Shown: in pieces, positions 14,201 to 25,129 of the stretch
Numbering within the stretch: position 1 is the first letter of the stretch
Layout: each line of letters opens with the position of its first letter
Assembly (NCBI GenBank): GCA_021464415.1
Contig: CM038468.1
Coordinates: 32,290,969 to 32,354,968 of the forward strand
Direction: 5' to 3'
Length of the DNA stretch: 64,000 nucleotides
From: Lonicera japonica
Lineage: Eukaryota; Streptophyta; Magnoliopsida; Dipsacales; Caprifoliaceae
Made by a program: the position numbers and the translations under genes
The notes under the pieces: model-generated
The model's input: only the letters and a program-made list of their open reading frames with translations
Told to the model about the DNA's origin: nothing
Databases searched by the model: none

Positions 14201-17200
14201 GAGCGTGTTTTCTGCTCTTTCCCACTGGCAACATTCTGGCATCCTTCCCGTGTGAGCAAAGCTTCAGATTGCACCAAACCCTCGGATCTTTGGAATGTGA
14301 GGCGACGAAATACCAATTCTTTAGACGGAAATAGACTAACCAAATCATCATCAACCTTTTCATATACCACATCATCAACTATAATTGGACCCGTCAAGGC
14401 AGATGAAACCTATAAAACATGCAAATGCAATAAATCAGAGATAATGAAGTAATCACTTACTGAAGAGAAATGCGCCTGGAGCTTATCACAGAACAATTTT
14501 AATCAAACATTCCGTTGTTGTATCAAAGAGATCTATGTCATCTACGGCCTCCCTAACTAGAAAGAAAGAGCGGAAATTTCCTTTTACTAAATATTGGGGG
14601 CCAATTATAGCTGTGTACGGCTCCTGGGTGAACCTAGAGCAGACACCTCCCATTGGGCATTTTAAATCCCGACCTAAGAAAATCTAATTAGAGTGTTGAT
14701 GCCGGTCTATTCTTCATCTACTTGACTTGATGACAACACTCGAGGTTCATTTACTAAATAGTTGGAAAATGATTAAAGATACTACTGATTTTTATGAGAA
14801 AGTTGGGGAAAAAGATGTGTTATTTGGAGAGATGTTCTCCATCTTATTCTTGTTTTCCATGGAAAATATTCTTACCCAAAAACCCCAGAATTTAATTCCA
14901 TGTAAAACCAGAAAAAGTAATAGAACATTTCACCAAATTACTCATCTCTTTTTCCAGTTTCTCGTAAAAATTAGTATTGTTCACAATCATTTTCCAACTT
15001 TTTTATCAAACGGACCCCTCGTGAACCTTAAAAGCCAGAGTTTCCATCACTTAATAAGGATCAGGATTTAGAAGTGACCAGAAGGAAGGGGAATTACAAA
15101 AGTAGGAGCTTTGTGCACTTAGTGTAGATGCAGTGCCAAAATCGATATGCAACAAACATAAACATTCCTTAGGCTTAATAAGCATCACTGTTGAGAAATG
15201 CTAACAATAAACGATAAAGCATGTTATGACAGTGGACTCCTCCTCCCTCCTCCACCTGTACCTCTTTTGTTATAATAAATAATATTCAGTTTCTTATCAA
15301 GGAAAAAAAAATAAAGCATGTTAAGCTGTTAAATAAGTAGTATTGCAATTAATTAAATGATAGATATCTTTCATTATCACCACACCAACCGAGAACACAA
15401 ACTTGTTCTATATATTTAATATTTTATGCAGTAAAGTTTATTGGATTAAAGATATAAATAAGTGATGGCATATTTTCTAAAGTTGGATGTTGCTTTTTTT
15501 TTCCCCTCATCAATAAACGATGATATTGGAAAGAATAAGACATCCAGTCAGCATAAACTCAAACTGAAATGGCCTTGTAAGTTGTAACCAAATTTTGAAC
15601 CTGGTGAACAACTTTCCGTTGCTTGATTCCATCACCTGCCACCATAAACCTTCAAATAAACACGTCAACAAAAGCAAATGAGTGATGCAGTTTTACGAGA
15701 TAATTATAGAATGACAGAATGTAAAGTATAAGTATAAAAATGCCATGGGAAAAGAAAAAACAAAGAAGAAAATTCATGCTGAATAGTTTTAGGTACTGGA
15801 TAAACACATCTAAATATCTAATCAACATTATTCAGAATTGATCGAATTCATATGAGCTTAATAATTTCTGTTCGCACCAAGTCTGGTCTATAAACAAGTA
15901 TAAAAGCATGCAAGGAGGTTAGGTCAAATCTTATCAGTGGACTGTCGCACATGACGATAGAGAAAAATTCTTAAAACCCAAACTAACACGTACAAATTAG
16001 ACATGGAAAAAGACCTGATGTCCTCATGGAAAAGACAGAAAGTAGAAAGTAGAAATACTAAGTGAAACATACGGAATTTGAGCTCCACTTCCATTTTCCC
16101 CTGGTGCCAAATGTTTAACCATAGGGGACAGGTCCTTCTGATAGAGAAAACAAGCAAAATATATCATTATGTTCATTATATCATATTACTGTGATAAATC
16201 TATATGTAAACAAGAAAGAGGAAAATATTACCTGTATATCATCCATGCTGGCATTACTGTGGCTTGTGTCCAGTAAAACCTTATTTCGACCCACAAAAAA
16301 AAGCGAAAAAATAAATATATAAGAGATGTTATGGAAGAAAAAATACAAACAACAGAGTTGATTGTAGCTGCAGAAAAGATACCATTATCAGACGAGCCGC
16401 CTTTGAGCTTTCAACGACTGTCCATTGGCCTTCTTCAGAAGAGAAGAGCCACTCATGAGCCCGAGTCTGAAATCTAATGTTCAGTTATACTTTTTTCAAT
16501 TGAAAACTACAATACTCAATGTAATCTTTTTGACTAAAACTACAAAAACAACAGTAGATATACATCACTCGTCAACTAATAATTAGAACTTTCAAATTCC
16601 AGTTTCCACGGCTGAATAATTCAAATTACTTTACAAAACATGAATTTGCTGGGAGTAAGAGACGAGGAAGAGTAAATGACTTGATAGTTAATAGATATGT
16701 GGCATATGCACATTATAGGAATCATGCATATGAGTAGTGGATCAGAGCTTTCAGTGGATTCTGTCACGGACCAATATAAATCACTATATGCATAATATAT
16801 GTCATGTTACATAAAAGCTCTTAAAATGTCTTCCTGCCTTGGACATAAACCATGTTGGATGGTTTAGACGTTCCCGTTCACGTTCAATTACAAGATCAAA
16901 TCATTTTTACAATTACCTATCAGTATATGTTGGAATTAAGGTTCGTGTAAAATTCAAAAAAAATAAACACTCATTTTTAAACATACAAAGTTACATATCG
17001 GCTTGTCACAAACTTAATTTTTTAGCATGAATGATCCAGAGTTCATGGAGCAACCTCCTGGATTTCTTGCTCAGGGGGAGTCTAATCTGGTGTGTCACCT
17101 CCGTCGCTCTCTTTATGGCCTAAAACAATCCCCACGGGCTTGGTTTGGACGCTTTACTTCGGTTATTCATCAGTTTGGTATGACTCGTAGTGAGGCTGAT

Positions 17201-20200
17201 CACTCAGTATTTTATTCCCATTCGTCTCCTAACCAATGCATCTACTTGGTCGTTTATGTGGACGATATTGTGATTACGGGAAATGATCAGAAGGGCATAC
17301 AGAGACTTAAGCAATATCTATTTCACCACTTTCAGACGAAAGACTTAGGGAAACTTAAATACTTTCTGGGAATAGAAGTTGCTCAATCTCAACAGAGTAT
17401 CAGTATCTCGCAGCGGAAATATGCTCTAGATATCTTAGAAGAAACGGGCATGATAAATTGCAAATCCGTAGAAACTCCGATGGATCCAAACGTCAAACTC
17501 CTACCTAATCAGGGGAAGCCATTATCAGACCCTAGTAAGTATCGGAGACTTGTTGGGAGACTCAACTACCTCACCGTAACACGGCCTGACATTGCATTCA
17601 CGATGAGTGTACTTAGCCAATTCTTAAGTGCTCCGTATGATAGTCATTGGGAGGCAGCTATTCGTGTTCTAAAATACATAAAGAAGGCGCCGGGCAAAGG
17701 CCTGCTATATGAAAGTAGAGGCCACACTGAAATTGTTGGCTATTCTGATGCTGATTGGGCAGGGTGTCCCTATGATAGACATTCAACAAGTGGATATTGT
17801 ATCTTCATTGGAGGAAATTTGGTCTCATGGAAGAGTAAGAAACAATCAGTTGTTTCATTATCCACTGCCGAGGCAGAATATCGGGCCATGGCAAAAGCAA
17901 CGTGTGAGCTTGTTTGGATGAAACAGTTACTCCAGGAACTAAAGTTTACAAAGATTCAACAAATGCAGTTGATATGTGATAACCAAGCGGCTCTCCACAT
18001 TGCATCCAATCCTGTCTTTCACGAAAGGACCAAGCACATCGAGATCGACTGTCACTTTATTAGAGAAAAAATCCTTTCAGGAGATATCACTACTAGCTAT
18101 GTGAAATCAAATGATCAACTAGCAGATATCTTCACTAAGTCTCTCAGTGGACCTCGAGTCAATTATATTTGTAACAAGCTTGGAACATATGACTTGTATG
18201 CTCCAGCTTGAGGGGGAGTGTTAAGATTTATATCTATGTATTGTATATTATGTGTAGGCTAAGGGCTAGATAGGTAATTGTCACTAAAGGGATGAAACCC
18301 TAATTTCTTGCTTTTCTCTTGTATATATAGAGAGGTTCTCTCTTCAATAAGATCATCAATTCATTCTCACATCTCTCACACCTATTATTAAAGAAAAGAA
18401 AGAATAACAAGCGAAGGAAAACAAAACAACATCAATCTTCCCATGGTTATAAATAGTGAAAGAGGAATTGTTAGAGGAATTTGCTGGAGTGGATAAGAAG
18501 ACTAAACAGAGGATAAATTATTGAATAGAACTTGTACCACCATCAAACAAATGAAATCAAGGGACTGGTTCAAAGTTATGAACCAGGGATTTATAATCAA
18601 TTTACGAAGCATTAGTCAATCTTTAATTTGATGGCAATTATATGCTGACCCAAACAAAAATCACATGCTAGTGGTATAATTAAGTGTAAAATCTAAAAAT
18701 GTACACTGAGCATGCATATTTTACTTTGAATCTTTAGTATGAGTATTTTCTATTTAATGTTTGACCGTTGGGATAGTTGAACAGGACATGCTCGACTTTC
18801 AATTTGCCAAAGATAAAAATTAAAAAACCAACAAGGTAAACTAGATATGCTCAAATTGAAACTAACCTTGGGAACAAGAAAAACCCCACAAGAATACAAG
18901 AATGAGCTAGACTGTTGAAGAGCATCAAGAAGCACAGCTTTATAGACGAACCGAGAGGACCCAGGTTCACCCAGTGTAAGCAGGAGCCTGCGGCCTGGGC
19001 TAAGCTCAGTCAGATCCCCTCCCGCCCCTAATTGCAAATCTTCGAGTGAGTACAGTAGATCAGAACCACTGGCGTGTTCTTTGCGGATTCTATTCTCAAT
19101 ATCAAGTGCCTCAAAGAGTCCACGGGCCTAAAAAATAAATATATGGCAGCTTCTATCAAGCTTCCAAGAAATCATATTCACGTGCACTAATTAAGGGTGT
19201 GTTTGGTTAGCAAAGTTTTCCATGGAAATCTTGGAATATATGTACTTTTCCATCTTTTGGTAGTGTTCCGCATAATTTTCTAGGCAATTCTAATTCCATC
19301 TAATCCTGTGGTACAAGTAAATGATGCATAATACTAGGAACTTGAATTCTTACCCTCCTCCAAGGAAAATGAATTCTAGACTTCTAGGTAAGATGGAAGC
19401 GAGCTCAATGGCAAAAAATTCCAATTCTAGGTAAAAAGTGGCAATCGAACACAAAAAGCTGGAAAGTATATCATCATTGCAGGGGAAAGGTACATATTTT
19501 CACCTAAAAAATAAATTTAATCAAACATCTTTAAATGCTTTCCATGGAATTCAATTGCCTAGAATTTAAACTTTTGTACCCTAATTCCATTCTTGCTATC
19601 AAACACACCCTGACATCAAAGACTTCCGCACAGTGTCATCAAATTAAAATAGTAACCAAGCCTTGTGAACATGTGTGTTCCTCAAATTTGGTGTGCAGGA
19701 CCTTTTGTCAATATGTCAAAACGATTGCAAAAGTTTAACAGAAAACAAAAAAAAAAAAATTGGAGAACCAATCTCTCTACCTGATCACCAGAACAATCAA
19801 TAGTAGAACGAGTGAACGAAGATGATACTTGATGCATCACGATCGAACTGTCTTTCTTAGCAACCACCATGAAGGTTTGTAGGCTAGGCTTTTTTGATGG
19901 CTTCTGGGGTATAGAGTGAAGACTCACAATCCACCCATAACGGAACTTGGGAAAAAGCAAACCTAAGAGGAGACAATTTAAGCAATAGTGCTTCTTTCAT
20001 CAGCTAAAAAAGGTAGGAATATGAAAACATATACATCGTAAAACCAAAACAATAAGAAACCCCTAATTTATCCCACAAGAAGTAAGAATGTAAGATACTT
20101 TCTTTTTCTGTTTTTCTTAGTCTCTCTTTGAATTGGAAAAATCAGAAAAGTTACGTGATAGCATGCGAAACTAAATTTTCACGTCAGTTAAACAAAGGTG

Positions 20201-23200
20201 CGATGAAAAATACCCAAAACATGAGCTTCTGCCAAGGTGAGACAAATAAACTTCCCTCCAGATTTTAGAACTCTCTTTGCCTGATAATACACAACACAAA
20301 AGTTGAATCCAGCTTCAGATCTCAACTCTTTATAGCTCAGTGAAGTCAATTTTTTTAGCGTACAACTGGATACAATTTGAAAATTTTACTCAAACTTTAA
20401 TCCATGATACCTCAGATAAATATTGACTCCCTAGCTTTGGACCGAGTTCTGGCTCCATCAATGCATCTAATCCTCCTTTGTCAATAACAGCATCAAACGT
20501 GCCATCTACAAACTGAAAAGACAAAAAAAAAATGAGAGAGAGAGAGAGAGAGAATGGGAGTAAGGGGGAAATAGGGAGAACTTCAAAAGTTGAAATACTG
20601 CGCTTTGGAAGCCTAAAATGAATACTGTGGGCCTACAACAATGAAGCATCATTTTTAGTCCCAGGAGATGTTTAATTCATAGTATATAACATCTTCGTAA
20701 TTTTTGTATTATGTTTGGGGATCTTCCCTTTGTGCTTATCTATCGGGTTTGACTTGGTGGGTTTAATGGGCCCAAATATTCCAAACTTTTACATCAAAAA
20801 CTGGACTTCTGAGATTCATTACTGAGTTTTTTTTGCCCCAAGTATTACTCCCAGAAGATATATTAATGTATTAGCTTTATTTTTTGGCATGGAACAAAGA
20901 AAGCTCTCAATGTCAATTAAACTTGTGACGCCTAAAAACCAAGGTTTGATGTCTTTCCTTTTTCCCAGAAACACCTTTAATGGAAAGTGTTTGGCAAAGA
21001 CCCATAGAAAGCACCAAGGGCTCCATATTCTATTTTTATACAAAGGGGGAAAAAAGATCACCAAGCACTAAAAGAATTTTGGGGGAGATAAAAAAAAATA
21101 TAGACCATCAACACTAAGGCCTCATTTGATTCGCGTATTAAAAAGTGGGATGGGATTATTAATACCACTTTTTTTATAAGACCTTGTTTGGTTCGCACAA
21201 ATGTGCTGGGATTACTAATACCGGGACTAACTTAATACCACTCTTTGTGGGTATAATTTAATACCAAGGGAGGTGGTATTGTTTATCCAGGATTAAGAAA
21301 AAAAGAACCATATATTTTCAAAAATGCCACTACTACTACTATATTATTATTATTATTATTATTTATTTCTTTAAAAAAAATTGTTATTCCAAAATATAAT
21401 TCCGTATACGAGTTACAGAACCAAACATGGTATTAACATTAGCATGGGATATGCCAGTATTAATGTTGCATGAATCAAACATGGTATTAGTATTAAATTA
21501 ATACTAGGATTAATAGTCCAATACAATTAATACTGGTATTATTAATCCCACTGACCCTAATACCTGAATCAAACGAGGCCTAAAAGCATACACCCTCAGA
21601 TTGGTATAACCCGAACCAGCACAGCGGAATCAACAACAAAGAGGAAATAACCAGTCTGTTGTGCACATGGTTGTTGACAATGAGAGCTACCCTAGCTTCA
21701 GCTACTAATATTAGTTCCTCTAATGTTAGCTAATAAAGGTAATTAAGTTGAAGGCCTCCACTATTAAATCTCATCAACCCACCTCAAGCAGTTATGTTTT
21801 CATCAAGAAAACCATTTAAAGTTTGATCAGGCCTTGAAGAGGAGGGAGGGATACACCTAATTCACTTACCTAACTTACACTGACACTGTTTAAAAAGACG
21901 ACCAAAGCAACAACCCCCGAAAATTCTAGGAAGCTCAGTGGCCTCTTGGGAGTGTAATCATACATTATCACTGAAAGTTGCAACTTCAATTTAATAATGA
22001 TATTGAGGGGAGTTATGTTAAAGAGTATATCATTGCTATGCACTGCCAAACCACTGTTTAAGAAATGCCATATGGCGCTGACCTTTGGGTTATGGACTGG
22101 TCAAAGCTTCCCAAGAAGAAGAAGAAGAAAAAAGGCCGTTGGAAAATGTTCAAACTAAGTTATCTTCCACTGGATATTCAAAAACACCTCATTCCCGAAA
22201 AAGAAAAATAATGTCCTGAAATTTCGGAACAAAACATTATTGAGGGGTTGGGTTTTCTGTAACAGCCTCTTTAACTGATGTTGATTCCAAACAGTTCTCT
22301 AGACATCCAATCATAAGCGTAATATGAAAGAGTGGCTGAACTATAAACTAGATAGTAGACACATTAAAATTTCAATTTTTCATACAATGTTGCCTGTAGG
22401 ACTACTGTTTTTTTGGGTAAAATTTGAATATCATTGCTGAGAAAAAAAACAACCAATACAGCCTAACTACAACTGCTCTCTATACAACAAAATCTATACA
22501 CAAAGAAAGAAAGCAAGGAAAAGACAGCACTCACTATACAAGCAATTTATCATCTCTTAGATTCCATTCCCTGCAAATAAACCAGTTCTCATTATTTCTA
22601 GCATATTTCCAGTCCCAAGTTGCTTCTCTTATGATTCCTTCAACTTGTTAACAAAGCTCCAAGCTTGTTCGTACAGGTGAGACCTAATGTCTCAACCTTC
22701 TTCAGCAATTAGAACTGGCTTGGGAATAATAGGCAGGAACGAATGGTTTCAATTGGACATATTTACAAATTACAATTCATCAATTTCAGAGTCCTAAAAG
22801 CCTCATCTAGCCAAACTCCATTTATAAGGCTGAAGAAAATTTAGCAAATGATCTGCTTGAAGAGCTTAGAATGTGCCTTAGAAATTTCCTAACATAAAGA
22901 GATGTAAAGAGAGTGGAAAAGATGACTAAGGGTTTCTCTCCAACAGGGAGAAGTTTGGATCTCGGGTCTCCAACCCTCTAGTCTAAGAAAACATGTAAAC
23001 GAATAGGATTTGGAACTGATCTGATAAGAGTACGTTTCCCTCCATACGAGAAAAGTTTGGATTTCTAACCCTCTAGTCAACATGTTATCTGGACTTTCCC
23101 AGCCTAGTGTCCTGTTCAGTTGTTCTTCTCTGTCTTTCTGCACCCAGAACCTAAAAAAGTCTATCTTCACATTCATGTTATGGAGTTTAATACCTGTTTG

Positions 23201-25006
23201 GCAAGCCCCTTATCTTGCCTCAGCTTTCTAAAAACCGACCTAATCATTCCAGCAGTATCTAAAAACTATTGATATCATCAGAAATATTTCAATATTATCC
23301 AAGTATCTCAAAACCTCTATTGATTCCAATACTACTGATAAACATTTTAAAGTACTATCTATAAAAGTTTATTCAGTCACCTTAATATGGACAAAATTGT
23401 AAAAGATGAATGAAAGAAACACTCATTGGAGAGCAATTAACTTGATTAAATAACAAAATAACTTAGGTGAACTGTTTCACATCATCGTTGGAACTCACTT
23501 TTCTTTCTCAGAGTCGCAATGCATCCACGGGTTGAACTAGGGATTTTCGTAAATGAGGTAATTTGTAAAATTTCATCTTTTCTTGTCTTCTTAGTCTTAC
23601 TAATTAAAAAACAAAGTTATTATTTTATTATTTTAACCTCATTCATCATATCCTTGTTCATCAAGAACAAGATAATCACTACACTTAACTATTTTGGTTA
23701 AAAATAATAGAAAAATAGTTGACCTCATAAATTTGAAGTACTATTCCCACTAAGATCAGCATGTCATCCTACTCAAAATCCATATTTCGCTCTCAGAATT
23801 TCAATAGATGCCCTTGTTGGTATTACCTTCAACCTAAACCATGGCATCCCTTCTCGGTAATATGATCACTCCTCCAAGAAATCATTTCATTATGGCATTT
23901 GTTTTGTTGTCTAAATTGAAATGCTTAATCTGATGTCTAAAGACTGAGCCACAAAAAAAAAATTTGTTTCTTGTACAAATGTAATACCTGAATAGAGGTC
24001 AAACACATTGCTTTGACCATTTTTCCCTCTTTTTATCTTTAAAAGGTTAGTTGATGATAAAATGGGTAGTAAAGTATACAACAATTCAGACTTCAGTAAT
24101 CACATTAAGGTGGTGTTTGTTTGAACCACTTAAATCTGAAAACTTAAAGTTTTCAGATTTAAGTGGTGTAAATGTTGTTTGATTGGTAAAAAAATTAAGT
24201 GATGCATCACTTAAATCTGAAAAATTGTGTCAAACATTTTAAGTGGTAAAATTACCACTTAAATCTGAAATCTGAAAACACTTAATGCAGAATACCCATT
24301 TTATCCCCAAAAAACACACCACTCTACTTAATCCTCCTTAAGGATTCAGAGGCATATTAAGAGGTTGCATCTGAATTTTCAACACCTCTGAAGTCTGAAT
24401 TTTGGGCTTATAAACTCAAGAGGTGCAAAACAAGCACACCCTTAATGAATTGAAGAATATTGGTACTATTGATTCAATCTACAATAACTATATGTACGTA
24501 TATGTGATGTATGTTTTATTGCTTTTACAAGTTTGCAATTTCCAGTATTACATACAAATCAAATATATTTGACTCAGTTTGTTTATGCAAACCTGCATAC
24601 TAGTCATGTCCATTACTCGCCACCTCATACCAGGCCGCAACCGCACATTTCGCCTCAACATTTCCGAAATTACAACTTTGGAGAAATCAATATTGGTGAT
24701 ATCGCGAAACCCCGCGTCGTACAGGTGTTCAGAGAGCCGAGAATTGCCGCAACCGGGGACCAGGATCTGCGCCGAAGAAGAAGCTTCCACTTCTCCGCCG
24801 GCGGCGGACGTGGAGGAGGATTCCGATGGTTCATCGGTGGAGAGGTGGGAAAGAAGGGGGTGGCGGAGTTGAGGCCAATCGGCGTACCACTCGAAGGAGT
24901 CGTCGGTACCTCGTATGCTGAAGAATTTGTCCCAGTTGTCTTTGCTGGTGAAGTCTCCTAGGGTTTTGAGCAGCTCTTCTTGTTGCCGTTGCTCCTTCTT
25001 CCCCAT
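7398..25006 (-). CDS. METTL13: METTL13-like dual methyltransferase (predicted eEF1A lysine/N-terminal methyltransferase), 16 exons
   Basis: Exons on the minus strand: 25006-24593, 20512-20411, 20280-20214, 19962-19781, 19127-18867, 16466-16383, 16279-16232, 16137-16073, 15649-15601, 14409-14133, 12149-12028, 11712-11632, 11552-11478, 10362-10160, 7916-7766, 7601-7398. All introns are GT-AG and the phases agree, giving 794 residues and a TAA stop. The N-terminal SAM-dependent domain has motif I VPGCGNS (84-90), acidic NIDFS near 105-109 and DKGGLDAL near 149-156. The C-terminal spermidine-synthase-like domain has VIGLGAG (562-568), AVELDP (585-590) and ILIVDVDSSDS (666-676). In human METTL13 the N-terminal domain methylates eEF1A Lys55 and the C-terminal domain its N-terminus; the same role here is inferred from family membership. 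The start is the ATG opening MGKKEQ. The length is close to Arabidopsis At2g31740 as I recall it. Introns hold many transposons but no exon is interrupted. Confidence 0.93.
8146..8300 (+). mobile_element. SINE-like fragment in intron 14
   Basis: A compact GC-richer block contains GGTTCAGAGTCTCACC, which resembles a tRNA-type B box, about 40 bp after a GGGTGGCACCCACTC segment. It ends in a T-rich tract. Only the B-box-like string supports the call; it could be another short repeat. Confidence 0.3.
8360..8760 (-). mobile_element. LINE 3' end, truncated, in intron 14
   Basis: Read on the minus strand, the segment ends in an A-run (8361-8368) after AAGCGTTTTGTTTCTGAT. Just upstream lies a frame (8748-8542) with CHERNARTFEDK and VWFKIKQLASFWA, typical of the extreme C-terminus of plant LINE ORF2 proteins. 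The rest is missing, as expected for 5'-truncated LINE insertion. It lies in the same orientation as the host gene. Confidence 0.65.
8805..8970 (-). mobile_element. tRNA-derived SINE in intron 14
   Basis: On the minus strand the block opens with GGGTTGCTACAGCGGTAAGG (A-box-like). About 40 bp later it has CTCAGGTTCGATTTTCCGC (B-box GGTTCGA), followed by a non-tRNA body with GGGTCACTGGGGTGTCTCC. Promoter spacing and order fit plant SINEs. It is not a functional tRNA because no cloverleaf can be closed. Confidence 0.6.
9622..10016 (+). mobile_element. Truncated hAT-type MITE in intron 14
   Basis: It begins TAGGGGTGTCTACAG, close to the terminus of the intact hAT MITE at 55110, and contains AACCGA-rich internal motifs (ACCAAAAACCGAACTGAGCC). 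No matching inverted terminus is seen on the right, so the 3' end is lost. Confidence 0.5.
11229..11255. repeat. GA microsatellite in intron 13
   Basis: An uninterrupted run of GA dinucleotides follows a GTGTGT tract. It lies within a noncoding intron with no other recognised element apart from short inverted repeats near 10985-11020 (CATGTGGC and GCCACATG). Confidence 0.9.
12285..12566. repeat. Direct duplication, period 162 bp, in intron 10
   Basis: CCCACATC at 12294 recurs at 12456, followed in both copies by AGTAGYGTAATG, CTTATATG.GG and TTGGGCTAGCC. The copies differ at several positions, so the duplication is not recent. The sequence resembles an LTR or TRIM-type fragment but I cannot identify termini. 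Confidence 0.7.
12850..13200 (+). pseudogene. LINE reverse transcriptase fragment in intron 10
   Basis: Two overlapping frames (12861-13061 and 12997-13200) carry consecutive parts of a plant non-LTR RT: ISIALNGYVQG, GLRQDDPISPYL and then ISHVIFADDLFI. The family normally has LRQGDP, so the second Gly has become Asp. The catalytic ADD is kept, but the frame shifts between the blocks. It is antisense to the host gene. Flanking sequence to about 13740 may belong to the same element but is too decayed to assign. Confidence 0.75.
14747..15020. mobile_element. Foldback MITE in intron 9
   Basis: AGTTGGAAAATGATT near 14758 is the inverted complement of AATCATTTTCCAACT near 14985. A second inner pair (GTTGGGGAAAAAGA and CTCTTTTTCCAG) continues the inverted arms. 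The 114-codon frame across it is a by-product. The target duplication is not resolved. Confidence 0.5.
17027..18211 (+). mobile_element. Ty1/copia RT-RNase H, 5'-truncated, open frame in intron 5
   Basis: A 394-codon uninterrupted frame holds the C-terminal part of an RE1-like copia polyprotein. It contains MEQPPGF, SLYGLKQSPRAWF, the RT catalytic motif YVDD (77-80) and SQRKYALDILEETGM. The RNase H part follows with SDADWAGC, TAEAEYRAM, ICDNQAALHIASNP and ADIFTK. gag, protease, integrase and the start of RT are absent, so it cannot be autonomous. It lies antisense to the METTL13-like gene, within a 2400-bp intron whose splice sites are intact. The apparent ATG is not the true protein start. 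Confidence 0.93.
18219..18380 (+). mobile_element. 3' LTR of the intronic copia, with polypurine tract
   Basis: Directly after the pol stop, the purine tract TTGAGGGGGAG (18208-18218) is followed by TGTTAAGATTTATATC, a normal LTR start. A TATATATAGAGAGG stretch and AATAAGATC resemble promoter and polyadenylation signals. The end is placed at a CA near 18371-18380, approximate because no 5' LTR or target duplication is found. Confidence 0.65.
19195..19610. mobile_element. MITE in intron 4
   Basis: The ends GGGTGTGTTTGGTTAGCAA and TTGCTATCAAACACACCC form terminal inverted repeats with few mismatches. Flanks are TAA on the left and TGA on the right, close to the TAA/TTA duplication of Tourist-like elements. 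The body has no coding content and accounts for most of the 653-bp intron. Confidence 0.7.
21118..21580. mobile_element. Tourist-like (PIF/Harbinger) MITE in intron 1
   Basis: The termini are GGCCTCATTTGATTC on the left and GAATCAAACGAGGCC on the right, inverted with one mismatch. TAA flanks both ends (21115-21117 and 21581-21583), the target duplication expected for PIF/Harbinger elements. Internal GTATTA-rich motifs and an inner pair near 21180 and 21420 suggest a nested or composite structure. Confidence 0.8.
22405..22690 (-). mobile_element. Possible LINE 3' end in intron 1
   Basis: On the minus strand a translated segment resembling the LINE ORF2 C-terminus (NWFICREWNL) is followed by GATATTCAAATTTTACCC and a short A-run. 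A stop lies inside the segment. Support is limited to this motif and the A-tail. Confidence 0.4.
22905..23110. repeat. Diverged direct duplication of ~120 bp in intron 1
   Basis: Two neighbouring blocks share AGAAAAGTTTGGAT-like sequence and the string AACCCTCTAGTC (near 22975 and 23070). This suggests an old local tandem duplication. A 95-codon minus frame spans both and contains the repeat in its translation; I do not regard it as a gene. Confidence 0.5.
24103..24447. mobile_element. MITE with internal inverted repeats in intron 1
   Basis: CATTAAGGTGGTGTTTGTTT on the left pairs with AAACAAGCACACCCTTAATG on the right, 17 of 20 positions matching. The body repeats CACTTAAATCTGAAAA and its complement several times, including a near-perfect hairpin at 24128-24168. 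Related CACTTAAATCTAAAAA sequence near 25615 may be a fragment of the same family. Confidence 0.75.
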
Positions 25007-25026
25007 CTTCTTCTTCTTCTTCTTCT
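25007..25026 (-). promoter_or_regulatory. GAA-repeat 5' leader of the METTL13-like gene
   Basis: Immediately upstream of the ATG the minus strand reads (GAA)n. Purine-rich GAA tracts are common in plant 5' untranslated leaders. The transcription start is not visible. Confidence 0.45.
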
Positions 25027-25079
25027 CTCACTCCCTGTATTTCTCTTTTTGTTCTTGTGGGGTTTTGTTTTACTTTTAC

Positions 25080-25104
25080 AAGGGTTTTTACTTTGGAAGG
25101 GTTT
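25080..25104 (-). promoter_or_regulatory. Two telo-box-like AAACCCTT motifs
   Basis: On the minus strand AAACCCTT occurs twice, at 25087-25080 and 25104-25097, about 75-100 bp upstream of the METTL13-like start. Telo-boxes (AAACCCTA) are enriched in promoters of plant translation genes, which would suit an eEF1A-modifying enzyme. The motif is short and the last base differs from consensus. Confidence 0.3.
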
Positions 25105-25129
25105 ACCTCGGGAGAGAAGTGATTGTATG

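Noticed and set aside
24533..24961. 142-codon plus-strand frame (and a 97-codon overlapping one) opposite METTL13 exon 1
   Set aside because: These are antisense shadows of the exon that encodes VPGCGNS; the minus frame continues in phase into 15 further exons.
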